From HXMU1420-13 sp965229525 (GTDB lineage: Bacteria; Bacteroidota; Rhodothermia; Balneolales; Balneolaceae): a DNA stretch of 64,000 nt. Below, one piece after another: positions 18,701 through 26,629 of the stretch. Position 1 is the stretch's first letter; the number at the start of each line of letters is the position of its first letter. The notes under the pieces were generated by a model. That model was given only the letters and a program-made list of their open reading frames with translations. It made no database searches and was not told where the DNA came from. The stretch spans positions 2,914,001 to 2,978,000 of the forward strand of contig OZ245886.1 of NCBI GenBank assembly GCA_965229525.1, written 5' to 3'. The position numbers and the translations under genes are program-made.

Positions 18701-20313
18701 ACGAAATCAAAAGAATTTGTTGAGATATCACCCCAGGTTGATATTGCCGAATTATTAGTTGGTGGTGATGCTTCTGCTGAATTAAGTGTTCCGTCACCAT
18801 CCAAATCCAGACCATTCAAATAAAAAACAGGCGTACTTATGTCATCTAAACCTGTTAATACCGTCACTACATCAATATCTCGTTCTAAAGAGTTGGTTGC
18901 GTCAGAACCACTGTAACCTGTTATGGTAACTGTTCTGGTACTTGAACTCGGAGAGCCTAAGCTACTGCTAAATGTTACGGATCGAATAGCCGTTTGATAT
19001 GCGGCGAGTGTAGCATTGTTTTCTAATAATAGTTTACCGGTTGTAGTACCATAGGTGCCTACGATTGTGCCATCAGTAAAATTGAGTTCGTCGCCCCCAG
19101 ATTCGAAATTACCAGAAACCTGAATCACAACACTATCTAGAGTTGAAATGGTTGGATGTGAATCTACAGTTATTGTATTGGTTAGAAAAACAGCTGCTCC
19201 ACCAGCCGTATACTCCTGATTGATGGATTCGATATTACTGATTCCTGGTACATCAGCAAGTTCTTCTATAAAAGTGGTTGGATTAAGTTGATTGTTGTAC
19301 TCCGTGATAATCCAATCTTCACTTCTTGAAATATCAGAGATTCGAACCTCATCCATTATTCCATCAACTGCATCCGCGGAGCGTGAAATATAAAGTGGAT
19401 CGTTATTAGTAGTATATGCGGTTGTGTTGGTATTACTTGCAACCAGAACTCCATTTTGATAAATCTCCATCCCCGATGAGGTCTGAACATAAACAATATA
19501 GACCCAATCTGACGTATTAATAGTGAATTCACTTGGAGTTGTTAAAATATTAGCCCCATTCTTGTTAAAGCGAGTTCGCATTGTACCTCTAGATGTAGCT
19601 TCATAAGAAAGATTTATACCCTTGGAAATAAAATCCGGTTGCTGGTCTTCTCTACTAAACCAAAACGACATTGTAATTTCGCCGGTTATATCAAGAGTGG
19701 CGTCATCTGCGACTTGAATGAAATCAGCATCACCTCTTTCAAAGTCTCGACCAAACCCAATTTGAGCGGCAACTGTATCAATTCCACCTACTCCATTTAT
19801 GGTACCATCATTGCCATATTGCGTAGCATCAGACTCTGTTCCTGTATCAGGGCCGTTCATATGCATAACAAGCACATAATTATCATCCCAAGTACTGGTA
19901 GAATCCTGGCTAGTTGTAATTCCAGAATCACCATAGTAAATAAAGAATTGTGTATCTGAATTTGGGCTAACTGTTGGAAATTTCACCCAGGCTAATAGAT
20001 CGCCAGTTGTTGAGTTATAAGATTCTATCTGATGGTCAATTTGAGTAGTACCATCGGCTGATGTAAAAGCTATGTCAAAACCATTAGGACTTGTAACATC
20101 CATGGCTGGTAAGGTGACTGAAACTAAAACAGGGAAATCTGTTAGGTCAGAAGATCCACTAACACTATCACTCTCTAGGATAAATTTCTTACGTTCACTA
20201 TAACTTCCAAGCTGTGCTATTGCATCCACAGCAAAAAAAGAGATGCAGAAAATTAAGAAAAGAGGCTTTACCTTGGTCGATATGTGTGTAAAGAGGTGCA
20301 ACAATTCGGACAA
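12763..20313 (-). CDS. Giant T9SS-exported modular adhesin-like protein (paralogue)
   Basis: About 2,516 residues. No ATG is available at the N-terminus: candidates are TTG codons at 20313, 20304 and 20301, all in front of a signal peptide ending AVDAIAQ. The domain order copies the neighbouring giant gene: DUF2341 (45-130), LamG (140-345), one repeat (355-480), LamG-like (490-740), three repeats (745-1130), lectin-like WEDQSGNGNDF module (1140-1390), GGEAISADD module (1394-1535), Ig-like modules (1541-1855), NWNVGTLPG module, WRILSSP...GFWVKAN region (2034 on) and a T9SS sorting domain (2438-2516, NYPNPFNPSTTINFGL). It has four cadherin-like repeats where the paralogue has five. A 96-base gap separates it from that gene, so co-transcription is plausible. 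Confidence 0.85.
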   Translation of the reverse strand: MSELLHLFTHISTKVKPLFLIFCISFFAVDAIAQLGSYSERKKFILESDSVSGSSDLTDFPVLVSVTLPAMDVTSPNGFDIAFTSADGTTQIDHQIESYNSTTGDLLAWVKFPTVSPNSDTQFFIYYGDSGITTSQDSTSTWDDNYVLVMHMNGPDTGTESDATQYGNDGTINGVGGIDTVAAQIGFGRDFERGDADFIQVADDATLDITGEITMSFWFSREDQQPDFISKGINLSYEATSRGTMRTRFNKNGANILTTPSEFTINTSDWVYIVYVQTSSGMEIYQNGVLVASNTNTTAYTTNNDPLYISRSADAVDGIMDEVRISDISRSEDWIITEYNNQLNPTTFIEELADVPGISNIESINQEYTAGGAAVFLTNTITVDSHPTISTLDSVVIQVSGNFESGGDELNFTDGTIVGTYGTTTGKLLLENNATLAAYQTAIRSVTFSSSLGSPSSSTRTVTITGYSGSDATNSLERDIDVVTVLTGLDDISTPVFYLNGLDLDGDGTLNSAEASPPTNNSAISTWGDISTNSFDFVAGTAAIFDSLAFGERGAVLFVPNDELQKTVETSISNSAFTEKTFAIIFRTGSDVSGFQMLYEQSSATRGYNFSIVDGNLYAQAFSRGDGNWGGSNAVRHRVIDLGTVETNSTYYLIAYHDNTDWTAQVNDGAFSGFTNAAEMPAVSQTSAIGGSNGNTRQPVTLASTASGNFGGLIAEIASWNAVLSGGQIQSINNYFEDTWGNTPPVLAGIEGGNIDFSEGDPDTLVTSTITISDSDPHNNLDSAQVRITTNYVSGEDSLIFSDFGNITSSFDGITGVLTLSGSDTKANYQTALRSVRYRNSTLNPTVSTRTLDFIVYDWDDSSNVVSRSINVVDLEFTPTLTSIETDTLTFTEGDSPTAITSTIVVDDFDDTNLASATISITNNFTLGEDELAFTDFGSISGSWNGTTGILSLTGSDDVADYQTALRSVTYENLSSDPIELVKTITFTVSDGTNTSTSVNRKVDVIAANSKPELTSIETSNLQYEDVDVQITNTIVVSDPDDVVLDSALIVISENFKTAEDSLIYTTLFGITGTWNSTTGVLKLEGNNSLSDYQDALRSIKYSNTATIASGPERVVSFIVSDGALKSDSTKRTIDVSPVETIPNLEVWLRADLGISEGDGVAVTTWEDQSGNGNDFVGTAGSGTAPVFESSSATLNSQPSVIFAGNGDYFEDSDGDVNYIDNATEFSLFVVLKSDVTGTDRGLFNTQVPDNDDKTLTIRYDASGANGAGAFTNVVKTGILANSADNQLESFSDIQTTGSQIISLQWDSGLLYDLYVDGILNNPSSAADPPPSGTISAAAATTAILGKGGKDDPNVSNQSWDGEIAEFIYYSRSLTDEERESVEDYLSEKYDVPIRKITPATGGEAISADDANTTFTSLSGPFIQEGFIKELTFGGTIILNAPSGFEWNTSGTYGVTVTPAYGGTTALAASFTSATSSLLTFTIDDTSTSASNPGQLEFTGLEIRPTTGVLPNTGNITNSGSTGQGGATNFGTITMVAGVKDSLSFIVQPSATNVDSTVSPPVRVQLVDQFGNSVEEASVSITVALSSGSGALTGSNTEVSNSLGIAEFDSVIVNTIGTKELEATSAGLSADTSSTFEIVNAGTLTSFLVERAPSGSISSKTAGQTFNIKLTALDGTATTVTTFNGTVVVSSSCTMGTGQGTTSNFSSGELSSLTVSLTSVGVCDITVTNSSGPETGTSNTFTVTAGAADETVSTITASPTVILNDGASTSILTVQLIDTYGNNLTTGGSTVVLSATAGTLTLGGSGATDNGDGTYVDTLTSSTSIVTSTITGTVDAASITDDAEVEFAAFSHIWESQLGSASVAADWEDTGNWNVGTLPGSSSIILIPASPAVGNEFPVIDEAGATVTSVSMETGASLTISGGINFTITGDLSGGSVLGTNADSLTIGGDVLNVSTINVGTVILNGSTAQAITDPHSYTNLEIDNSSGVSIEQNLTISDTLRLTDGELLIPSGVNVVAGGIAYGSGSFRFQREITGSRGWRILSSPVSSTYGDFLDGILTQGYSGAFYSTGGNPGDTLQPNVLTYLESFAGTDNQRYRAPTSSAQSLTAGQGMFVFIFDTIAADVLYNDALPDTIDVSGQEFPASGNEVNFNITYTTAADSGWNLVGNPFGATIDWDDSPNWTKTNVESTIYVWDPAANGGNGEYLTWNGTTGTLGSGLIAPFQGFWVKANASSPDLRVTTDAKTTGGTFLRKEFLEFEDPPTFSLKLTSGELEKQTVFMFSEDASVNKDNFDAFELAPFSTTRLEIFSTLPNGTSLAINNLPAELRNRYLIPIHINGYKEGVPIKDNFELRAVNADDIPDEWLVLLIDNETGNEINLLDQEVFEFFHTTAKRFKPLSPLEMDTPVQIAREKARFTLKITTEEIEASIPQAIFLEQNYPNPFNPSTTINFGLDIDAYVTLEVFDILGRKVQTIVDESLNAGTYSRTFDARSLASGIYIYRLSTQNKVVTRRMTLIK

Positions 20314-20496
20314 CTGTTCACGTTTGTTAAACCATTTTAATATAATTCAAAACATCGATCATTTAAGCTTAGTTAGTTCATTCTAATAACTAGTTCTTTT
20401 TGGTCGATTAATTTGAGATTTCATCAGAGATTTATACACTTTCATCGATTTAAATGCGAAGCTATCAAAAGTCTTTTTTACCTTTTAGAAAATTAA

Positions 20497-21213
20497 ATGA
20501 ATAGAGAAATGAAAGGAATAGTACTAGCAGGTGGTACCGGATCAAGATTGTTCCCATTAACGAAAGTTACAAACAAGCACTTATTACCGGTTGGAAATAA
20601 ACCAATGATATATCATCCAATAGAAAAGTTGTTGGAAGTAGGTATTGAGGAAATACTAATCGTAACTGGAACCGAACATATGGGTGATGTAGTTACATTA
20701 CTTGGCTCAGGTAAGGATTTTGGGTGTCGATTTACATATAAAGTTCAGGACGAAGCAGGAGGGATTGCACAAGCACTGGGCTTAGCTGAAAATTTTGCTG
20801 GTAATGATCCTGTGATAGTAATATTGGGTGACAATATTTTTGAACACTCATTACAAAAAGCAGTTGATAATTTTACTGGAACAGGTTCACAAATCCTGAT
20901 TCAGGAAGTGCACGATCCTCAACGGTATGGAGTAGCTGAAATCGAAGGAGAAAAGGTTATTTCAATTGAAGAGAAGCCAGATAATCCGAAATCTAATTAC
21001 GCAGTAACCGGAATTTACTTTTATGACTCAAAAGTCTATGAAATGATCAAAACTCTAAAACCTTCTGGTAGAGGAGAGCTAGAGATCACCGACGTAAATA
21101 ACTACTACATTCAAAATGGAGAAATGACAAGTAGCGTATTAGATGGTTGGTGGACAGATGCTGGTACACCAGATTCATATCGTCATGCAAACGAGTTAGC
21201 CATCAATACATGA
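20497..21213 (+). CDS. rfbA: Glucose-1-phosphate thymidylyltransferase (short RmlA type)
   Basis: Makes dTDP-glucose from glucose-1-phosphate and dTTP, the first step of dTDP-L-rhamnose synthesis in the cytoplasm. The N-terminal nucleotide-binding signature LAGGTGSRLFPLTKVTNKH (about residues 9-27), the catalytic-site GDNIFEH segment (about 111-117) and GWWTDAGTPDSY near the C-terminus are intact. At 238 residues it is the short form, lacking the roughly 50-residue C-terminal part of classical RmlA (about 290 residues). An alternative start is the second ATG (residue 5), which gives the usual MKGIVLAGG. Its TGA overlaps the rfbD start (ATGA). It opens a four-gene rhamnose operon, divergent from the giant adhesin gene. 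Confidence 0.92.
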   Translation: MNREMKGIVLAGGTGSRLFPLTKVTNKHLLPVGNKPMIYHPIEKLLEVGIEEILIVTGTEHMGDVVTLLGSGKDFGCRFTYKVQDEAGGIAQALGLAENFAGNDPVIVILGDNIFEHSLQKAVDNFTGTGSQILIQEVHDPQRYGVAEIEGEKVISIEEKPDNPKSNYAVTGIYFYDSKVYEMIKTLKPSGRGELEITDVNNYYIQNGEMTSSVLDGWWTDAGTPDSYRHANELAINT

Positions 21214-22082
21214 AATTTCTAATTGTTGGAGCAGACGGTCAGCTTGGCCAGGAGTGGGTTCACGTTCTGACCAAACAGAACTTTGACTACAGTGCCTATC
21301 ATTACCGAGACCTGGATATAACTGATTTCGAAAAACTTGAAGATGTCATTCGTAAGGAGAGTCCAGAGACTATTATAAATTGTGCGGCTTATACCGCTGT
21401 TGATAAAGCCGAAGAAGAATTTGAATTAGCGAATTTAATCAACCACACTGCCGTTGAAAAGCTATCTGAATGTTGTGTTAAGTACAAAATAAAATTAATC
21501 CATTACTCTACAGATTATGTCTTCGCTGGCGAAGTTTCGGATAGAAACACATATCCAAGTGGTTATCCAGAGACAGCAAAACCGGATCCTTTGAATACAT
21601 ATGGAATCTCAAAATTAAAAGGGGAGCAGGCAATAGAACAATCGGGTTGCGAATACTTGATACTTAGGCTTTCCTGGCTTTGTGGAGCATTTGGTAATAA
21701 TTTTCTTAAAACAATGCTACGACTCTCAAAGGAAAGAAAATCCCTCAATGTTGTTAATGATCAATTTGGAGTTCCTACATTTACAAATCAAACAGTATTG
21801 GACACTCTCGGCTTAATTAAAAAATCAGCCAATGGGTTATTCCATTTGGGGTCTGATGGGATTATTACATGGTATGAATTTGCTTTAAAGATTTTTGAAC
21901 TGAGTAACATTGAAATAGATGTTGAACCAGTGAAAAGTTCAGAATTTAAAACGACGGCAAAAAGACCAAGTTTCTCGAAGTTGGATACTAAGAAAGTGGA
22001 AAATGAACTAATGATTGCCTCTTTGCCCTGGGAAGAAGGTTTAGAAAAATTATTAATGCAGTTGAAGGATGAAAATAATTAG
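21210..22082 (+). CDS. rfbD: dTDP-4-dehydrorhamnose reductase
   Basis: Last enzyme of dTDP-L-rhamnose synthesis, reducing dTDP-4-keto-rhamnose with NAD(P)H. It begins MKFLIVGADGQLGQEW, the Rossmann GxxGxxG of the RmlD family; the longer frame from 21147 is just read-through within rfbA. NCAAYTAVDKAEEE (about residues 62-75) and the catalytic STDYVFAG and YGxSKLKGE motifs are all present, giving a length of 290 residues, normal for the family. The start overlaps the rfbA stop (ATGA) and its end overlaps rfbC by 14 bases, so translation of the whole operon is coupled. Confidence 0.94.
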   Translation: MKFLIVGADGQLGQEWVHVLTKQNFDYSAYHYRDLDITDFEKLEDVIRKESPETIINCAAYTAVDKAEEEFELANLINHTAVEKLSECCVKYKIKLIHYSTDYVFAGEVSDRNTYPSGYPETAKPDPLNTYGISKLKGEQAIEQSGCEYLILRLSWLCGAFGNNFLKTMLRLSKERKSLNVVNDQFGVPTFTNQTVLDTLGLIKKSANGLFHLGSDGIITWYEFALKIFELSNIEIDVEPVKSSEFKTTAKRPSFSKLDTKKVENELMIASLPWEEGLEKLLMQLKDENN

Positions 22083-22614
22083 CACGAGCATACCTGATGT
22101 AAAGATTATTGAGCCAAATATTTTTGCAGATAACCGAGGATATTTTCTCGAATCCTATCGGCAAGATGTATTCCATGAGGCTGGTATCACAGATAATTTT
22201 GTTCAGGACAATATTTCAAAATCAGCAAAAGGTACTTTGCGAGGACTCCATTATCAGAGAGAGCAACCACAAGCAAAACTTGTTAAATGTATGTACGGCA
22301 AAATTCTTGATGTAGCCGTTGATATCCGTAAGCATTCAAAGACTTTTGGACAATACGTTGCGGTACAACTTTCAGAAGAGAATCATAAACAAATGTACGT
22401 TCCTGAAGGGTTTGCGCATGGGTTTTCTGTTATATCTGATATAGCCATTGTTTGCTATAAATGTTCGAGCTATTATCACAAAGAATCAGAACGGGGTATA
22501 CGTTGGGACGATCCTAAAATTAATATCAACTGGGGAATGGATCACCCCATATTATCCGAGAAAGACAGAACTCAACCATTATTAGAATCACTCACAGAAA
22601 AAGACTTATTCTAA
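22069..22614 (+). CDS. rfbC: dTDP-4-dehydrorhamnose 3,5-epimerase
   Basis: Epimerises dTDP-4-keto-6-deoxyglucose at C3 and C5. The 181-residue cupin shows the family hallmarks: DNRGYFLESYRQDVF near residue 21, NISKSAKGTLRGLHYQ (about 49-64, with the catalytic His), VDIRKHSKTFGQY (about 85-97) and YVPEGFAHGF (about 115-124). Length is normal. The start lies inside rfbD (14-base overlap) and the stop is directly followed by the rfbB ATG with no spacer. Confidence 0.95.
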   Translation: MKIISTSIPDVKIIEPNIFADNRGYFLESYRQDVFHEAGITDNFVQDNISKSAKGTLRGLHYQREQPQAKLVKCMYGKILDVAVDIRKHSKTFGQYVAVQLSEENHKQMYVPEGFAHGFSVISDIAIVCYKCSSYYHKESERGIRWDDPKININWGMDHPILSEKDRTQPLLESLTEKDLF

Positions 22615-23625
22615 ATGAAGATTATTATTACAGGAGGAGCTGGATTTATTGGCTCGAACCTAATTTTGTACTTGCATAAAAAATATCCTACATGGAGTAT
22701 TTATAATTTAGATAAACTCACTTATGCCTCTGATCGAAGTTTTTTGAAACCAATTAAAGATTCCGAAAGGTATCATTTCAAAAAAGTTGATCTGGTTGAT
22801 CGTGATGCTGTCAAAGATATCATCAAGTCGTTTAAACCGGATGGCGTAATACATCTTGCGGCTGAATCGCATGTAGATAATTCTATTACCGGCCCTGAAC
22901 CTTTTATCCAGTCAAACATCGTTGGAACGTTCAACATTCTTGAAGAATGTCGACAGCTTTGGAAAGATGATGCAGAAATGTGGAAGAATAATCGATTCTT
23001 GCATGTATCAACAGATGAGGTTTATGGTGAACTCGAAGATGATGGATACTTCACAGAAACTACACCTTACGCACCAAATTCTCCATATTCAGCTTCAAAA
23101 GCAGGTAGTGACATGATCGTAAGATCATACTTTCAGACTTATGGAATGAACCTGGTGACTACTAATTGTTCGAACAATTATGGACCTCACCAACATGATG
23201 AAAAACTGATTCCAACGGTTATTCGAAATGCAGTATCAGGTAACCCAATTCCTATCTACGGCAAAGGTGAAAACGTACGTGACTGGTTGTTTGTGAGAGA
23301 TCATTGTTCTGCTATCGAAACAGCTTTTCTATCAGGAAAAGCTGGGGAGACTTATAATGTTGGGGGAAATAATGAATGGAAGAATCTGGATCTGGTACAT
23401 AAAATTTGTGATGTACTAAACACAAATGTTGGCAATGGTCCGGAAGGGGACTATAAAAACCTAATTTCTTTTGTAACGGATCGGTTAGGACATGATTTCC
23501 GTTATGCTATCGACGCATCGAAAATTAAAAATGAATTAGACTGGGAACCGAACCCGGATTTTGATTCAATGCTTGAAGAAACAGTGATGTGGTACGTTAA
23601 TAAGTACAAAAATTCTAGTAAGTAA
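22615..23625 (+). CDS. rfbB: dTDP-glucose 4,6-dehydratase
   Basis: Converts dTDP-glucose to dTDP-4-keto-6-deoxyglucose with bound NAD+. The Rossmann motif GGAGFIGSN is at residues 6-14, the catalytic STDEVYGEL follows at about residue 129, and the SDR Tyr/Lys pair is Y158 and K162 in YSASKAG. NCSNNYGPHQ and the WLFVRDHC segment are also typical. At 336 residues the length is normal. It abuts rfbC, closing the A-D-C-B set, so the cell can make dTDP-L-rhamnose for surface glycans. Confidence 0.96.
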   Translation: MKIIITGGAGFIGSNLILYLHKKYPTWSIYNLDKLTYASDRSFLKPIKDSERYHFKKVDLVDRDAVKDIIKSFKPDGVIHLAAESHVDNSITGPEPFIQSNIVGTFNILEECRQLWKDDAEMWKNNRFLHVSTDEVYGELEDDGYFTETTPYAPNSPYSASKAGSDMIVRSYFQTYGMNLVTTNCSNNYGPHQHDEKLIPTVIRNAVSGNPIPIYGKGENVRDWLFVRDHCSAIETAFLSGKAGETYNVGGNNEWKNLDLVHKICDVLNTNVGNGPEGDYKNLISFVTDRLGHDFRYAIDASKIKNELDWEPNPDFDSMLEETVMWYVNKYKNSSK

Positions 23626-23628
23626 ATT

Positions 23629-24084
23629 ATGCCGAATTACTGGTTATGTAAATCCGAACCGGATAACTATTCCATCGATGAAATGCAAAAAGATGGAACA
23701 ACACCCTGGGATGGAGTTCGCAATTATGGTGCAAGAAATTATATGCGGGATGAAATGAAACCAGGTGATGGAGTTCTTTTTTATCACTCAAATCAAAAGC
23801 CACCTGCTATTGTAGGTATGATGGAAGTGATTTCTGATCCTTATCCGGATGCTCTTCAATTTGATCCTGATTCAAAATATTTCGACCCTAAAAGCTCTGA
23901 AGAGGATCCAAGATGGATTAACGTTGATATGAAGTTTGTACGGAAATTGGAGGAGCCGATCAGCAGATATACACTCCAGGAAGATTCTGAATTGGAGAAT
24001 ATGGAGTTATTTCGATTAGGTCGCTATTCAATTACTAAAGTCACTGAAGCTGAGTGGAATAAAATCCAAGCAATGATTTCATAA
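23629..24084 (+). CDS. EVE domain protein
   Basis: A 151-residue protein consisting of a single EVE (PUA-like) domain, the fold of human THYN1. It begins MPNYWLCKSEPDNYSIDEM and has WDGVRNYGARNYMRDEMKPGDGVLFYHS (about residues 24-51), the most diagnostic EVE segment, and PAIVGMMEV. EVE domains bind modified bases or RNA; the specific target here is unknown. It starts three bases after the rfbB stop, so it is probably co-transcribed with the rhamnose genes, without any obvious functional link. Confidence 0.9.
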   Translation: MPNYWLCKSEPDNYSIDEMQKDGTTPWDGVRNYGARNYMRDEMKPGDGVLFYHSNQKPPAIVGMMEVISDPYPDALQFDPDSKYFDPKSSEEDPRWINVDMKFVRKLEEPISRYTLQEDSELENMELFRLGRYSITKVTEAEWNKIQAMIS

Positions 24085-24129
24085 TTGCTGAATGAAGTAA
24101 GAATTCATTTTAGGATAAATAGTTAGCGA

Positions 24130-25350
24130 ATGAGTTCTGCAACAATACATGATCAGCTTGAACTCCCTTGTGGGGTAATAATCAAAAATCGCATTGCAAA
24201 AGCCGCAATGACAGAGAGGCTGGCTAGTTCCGAAAGTCATGCAACTGAACATTTAATTCGTTTGTATGATCGTTGGTCAAACAATGGTGCCGGACTTCTA
24301 ATTTCAGGGAATATAATGGTTGATCGGAGATACAGGGAATCAGCTGGAAATATTGTCCTGGAAGACGATTCAGGTTTAGGTCAACTCCAAAGAATGACCA
24401 AAGCGGGTACTAAGAACCATACCCATTTTTGGGCTCAAATAAGTCATCCGGGTAGGCAAGCTACCATCTTCACAACTTGGTCTCCCATTGCACCATCAGC
24501 AGTAAAACTTAAAAAGTTGATGCTCTTTGCAAAGCCAGAGGCGATGACAATCGCACAGATTAAAGATGTTGAACACCGATTTATACGTACCGCTTTACTG
24601 TGCAAAAAAGCCGGTTTTACCGGTGTTCAGTTTCATTCCGCACATGGTTATTTACTTAGCCAGTTTCTATCACCGATTACGAATAATCGAGCTGATATTT
24701 ATGGAGGAAGTATCGAGAATAGAGCACGTTTTATGCTTGATATTGTTAGAAAAGCACGAGGTAAACTAGGTGCAAAATTCCCCATATCAGTTAAGCTAAA
24801 TAGTGCAGACTTTCAGCGTGGTGGTTTCTCAGAGGATGACTCACTTTTTGTAATCAAAGAGTTAGAGAAACTTGGAATTGATTTACTGGAAATATCCGGT
24901 GGAACGTATGAGAATATTAAATTCTTAACCCAACGCTACGAACGTAAATCAACGCAAAGGCGTGAAGCCTACTTTATGGACTTTGCCAGAAAGGTTAGGC
25001 GAGAAACCAAACTACCGCTAATGATAACAGGAGGGTTCAGGTCGAGTTCGTTTTGCAACGAGGTTCTGGAAAATGGTGAATTGGAGATGATTGGCTTTGC
25101 GCGACCATTCTTGAACGAGATTGATTTTCCAAAATCCTTTTTCGATCAGCCAAATCGAAGAATTTGTGATGCTGATTTTAAAATCAGCATCAAACAATTT
25201 AAAGATTTCGCAGAAGCAGGATTCTACGATTATCAAATTACAAGAATCGCTCAAAATAAATCTCTAGATCCAACTTTTAATCCATATTTAGCGGTTGCGA
25301 GACTGGTAAAAAATGAAATTAAAAAAGGCTGGTTTACCTTAAACCGTTAA
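24130..25350 (+). CDS. NADH:flavin oxidoreductase (Old Yellow Enzyme family)
   Basis: A 406-residue FMN-dependent ene-reductase-like protein. Motifs: RIAKAAMTERLA near residue 21, a substrate/flavin region with SHPGRQ (about 106-111), FHSAHGYLLSQFLSPITNNR (about 168-187), YGGSIENRARFM and the phosphate-binding MITGGFRS plus MIGFARPFL near the C-terminus. This places it in the OYE/2,4-dienoyl-CoA-reductase-like group without the iron-sulfur C-terminal extension. The substrate cannot be told from sequence. It stands 45 bases after the EVE gene and its end overlaps the convergent cupin gene by 12 bases. Confidence 0.9.
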   Translation: MSSATIHDQLELPCGVIIKNRIAKAAMTERLASSESHATEHLIRLYDRWSNNGAGLLISGNIMVDRRYRESAGNIVLEDDSGLGQLQRMTKAGTKNHTHFWAQISHPGRQATIFTTWSPIAPSAVKLKKLMLFAKPEAMTIAQIKDVEHRFIRTALLCKKAGFTGVQFHSAHGYLLSQFLSPITNNRADIYGGSIENRARFMLDIVRKARGKLGAKFPISVKLNSADFQRGGFSEDDSLFVIKELEKLGIDLLEISGGTYENIKFLTQRYERKSTQRREAYFMDFARKVRRETKLPLMITGGFRSSSFCNEVLENGELEMIGFARPFLNEIDFPKSFFDQPNRRICDADFKISIKQFKDFAEAGFYDYQITRIAQNKSLDPTFNPYLAVARLVKNEIKKGWFTLNR

Positions 25351-25848
25351 CTCAATCAGTCTGTTTAGATATGTTTCTGCTTCTGGGCAAAATTCCTCAG
25401 GTGCCCACTCGGCAAATTCTTTATCCAACTCTTTCACATAGGGCCCATTTTTAACCTCAAAGATTACGGTATCTTCTTCTAGAGCATAAAATGTGTGGAT
25501 GATATCAGGTTCAATATCCACGCCGAAGAAATCACTTCCGGCTATTAATTTTTTGAAAGATTTGATTTTTCCTGTCTCATCAAAAGTGATGAAACAAATT
25601 CCACCTTGTAATAATAATACAGTCTCGGATTTATCTGATTTCTTATGGCGATGAGGTTGGATATAACTACCCGGCTGAATCACATTAAACATTCGATGGA
25701 GGCGATCATCATCACTTTTATGAATGGGGTAAATAATTCGTTTTCGAAGACTGTTTCTAGATAATTCAATTGCCTCTTGAATCTTAGATTGCTCGAAATA
25801 TGAAGTTTTTGAATTAGGTGGTTCTAGCGCAAGCTTAAAATCAGACAT
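25339..25848 (-). CDS. WbuC-like cupin protein
   Basis: A 169-residue cupin. HRMFNVIQPGSYIQPHRHKKSDKSETVLLLQG (about 50-81) has the HxH...E metal-binding cupin pattern; a later IIHTFYALEEDTVIFEVKNGPY segment and ...DKEFAEWAPEE at the C-terminus are typical of the WbuC family, which is often found near surface polysaccharide genes. Here the rhamnose operon is 1.7 kb away. Function is unconfirmed; a sugar-modifying or regulatory role is only suggested by such neighbourhoods. The 3' end overlaps the OYE gene tail to tail. Confidence 0.82.
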   Translation of the reverse strand: MSDFKLALEPPNSKTSYFEQSKIQEAIELSRNSLRKRIIYPIHKSDDDRLHRMFNVIQPGSYIQPHRHKKSDKSETVLLLQGGICFITFDETGKIKSFKKLIAGSDFFGVDIEPDIIHTFYALEEDTVIFEVKNGPYVKELDKEFAEWAPEEFCPEAETYLNRLIELTV

Positions 25849-25921
25849 TGGAAACTATTTGAATATCATCCACAAAATAGAAGAATTATATTCAAAATCG
25901 TATCACAAGAAACTGGATATG

Positions 25922-26380
25922 CTAATCATGCCATTTAGATAGCGTGGTGCCCTCAGGTGCGTTTGCAAGGCTTTCAAAATTAATTTCATATCCATCAGGA
26001 TCAATGACACGGGTAAACCATTTTCCGTTGCTAACTACAGGTTCCGAAGCGTGCAATTTTCGATATCCAATTTCTCGATGTACAGCCAGGGCATCCACAC
26101 ATGAAAAGTGCACCGACATCAATTTTCTCGATGAAATGTTGTGATATGGTTTAAACTGTTGTAGCATTAATTCACCCCCATCTTTTTTAAGATGACACCA
26201 TTCGATTTGGCCATTGGGTTCCCAAATTTCAAATACTTCGAATCCTAATTTCCGCTCGTAGAAATCAAGAGATTTTTTAATATCTGTAACATGAAGAAAT
26301 GGAACCGCAGTGATAATATTCTTTTTTTCTTCTTTTGTTCGGATGGCATCCATCCAGATTGAATTGTCAATTCTAGTCAT
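25922..26380 (-). CDS. VOC family protein (glyoxalase/bleomycin-resistance fold)
   Basis: A 152-residue single-domain VOC protein. VPFLHVTDIKKSLDFYERKLGF (about residues 26-47), a central GGELMLQQF strand and the C-terminal RVIDPDGYEINF motif are the standard betaalphabetabetabeta repeats. Family members include dioxygenases, lyases and drug-binding proteins; the substrate is not visible in the sequence. It stands alone, 73 bases after the cupin gene start and followed by a gap of about 250 bases to the next gene on the other strand. Confidence 0.85.
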   Translation of the reverse strand: MTRIDNSIWMDAIRTKEEKKNIITAVPFLHVTDIKKSLDFYERKLGFEVFEIWEPNGQIEWCHLKKDGGELMLQQFKPYHNISSRKLMSVHFSCVDALAVHREIGYRKLHASEPVVSNGKWFTRVIDPDGYEINFESLANAPEGTTLSKWHD

Positions 26381-26629
26381 AGCATAGGGGTTATAGTCAA
26401 ATCGTTATAAAAGTAGCTGTCTCTATTCAGCGTCTCCTGACCTTAATGATGAACCAAATCGTGATTTGTTTCAAATATTATCGGGTATGATTAAAATTTG
26501 ATTAAACTTTCACATAGTCACATCCACATTTAAAAATCAAAAGTGGGGATTTAATTTTGCTAATCACTTTCTGGAATTTCCAATTTGCCAAAAGTGAGCG
26601 CCTTAGTATCTTTAAGAAAACAAGTTTGC

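Noticed and set aside
21147..21209. Longer rfbD start from ATG at 21147
   Set aside because: The first 21 residues overlap rfbA and resemble no RmlD N-terminus, while MKFLIVGADGQLGQEW at 21210 is the standard start.
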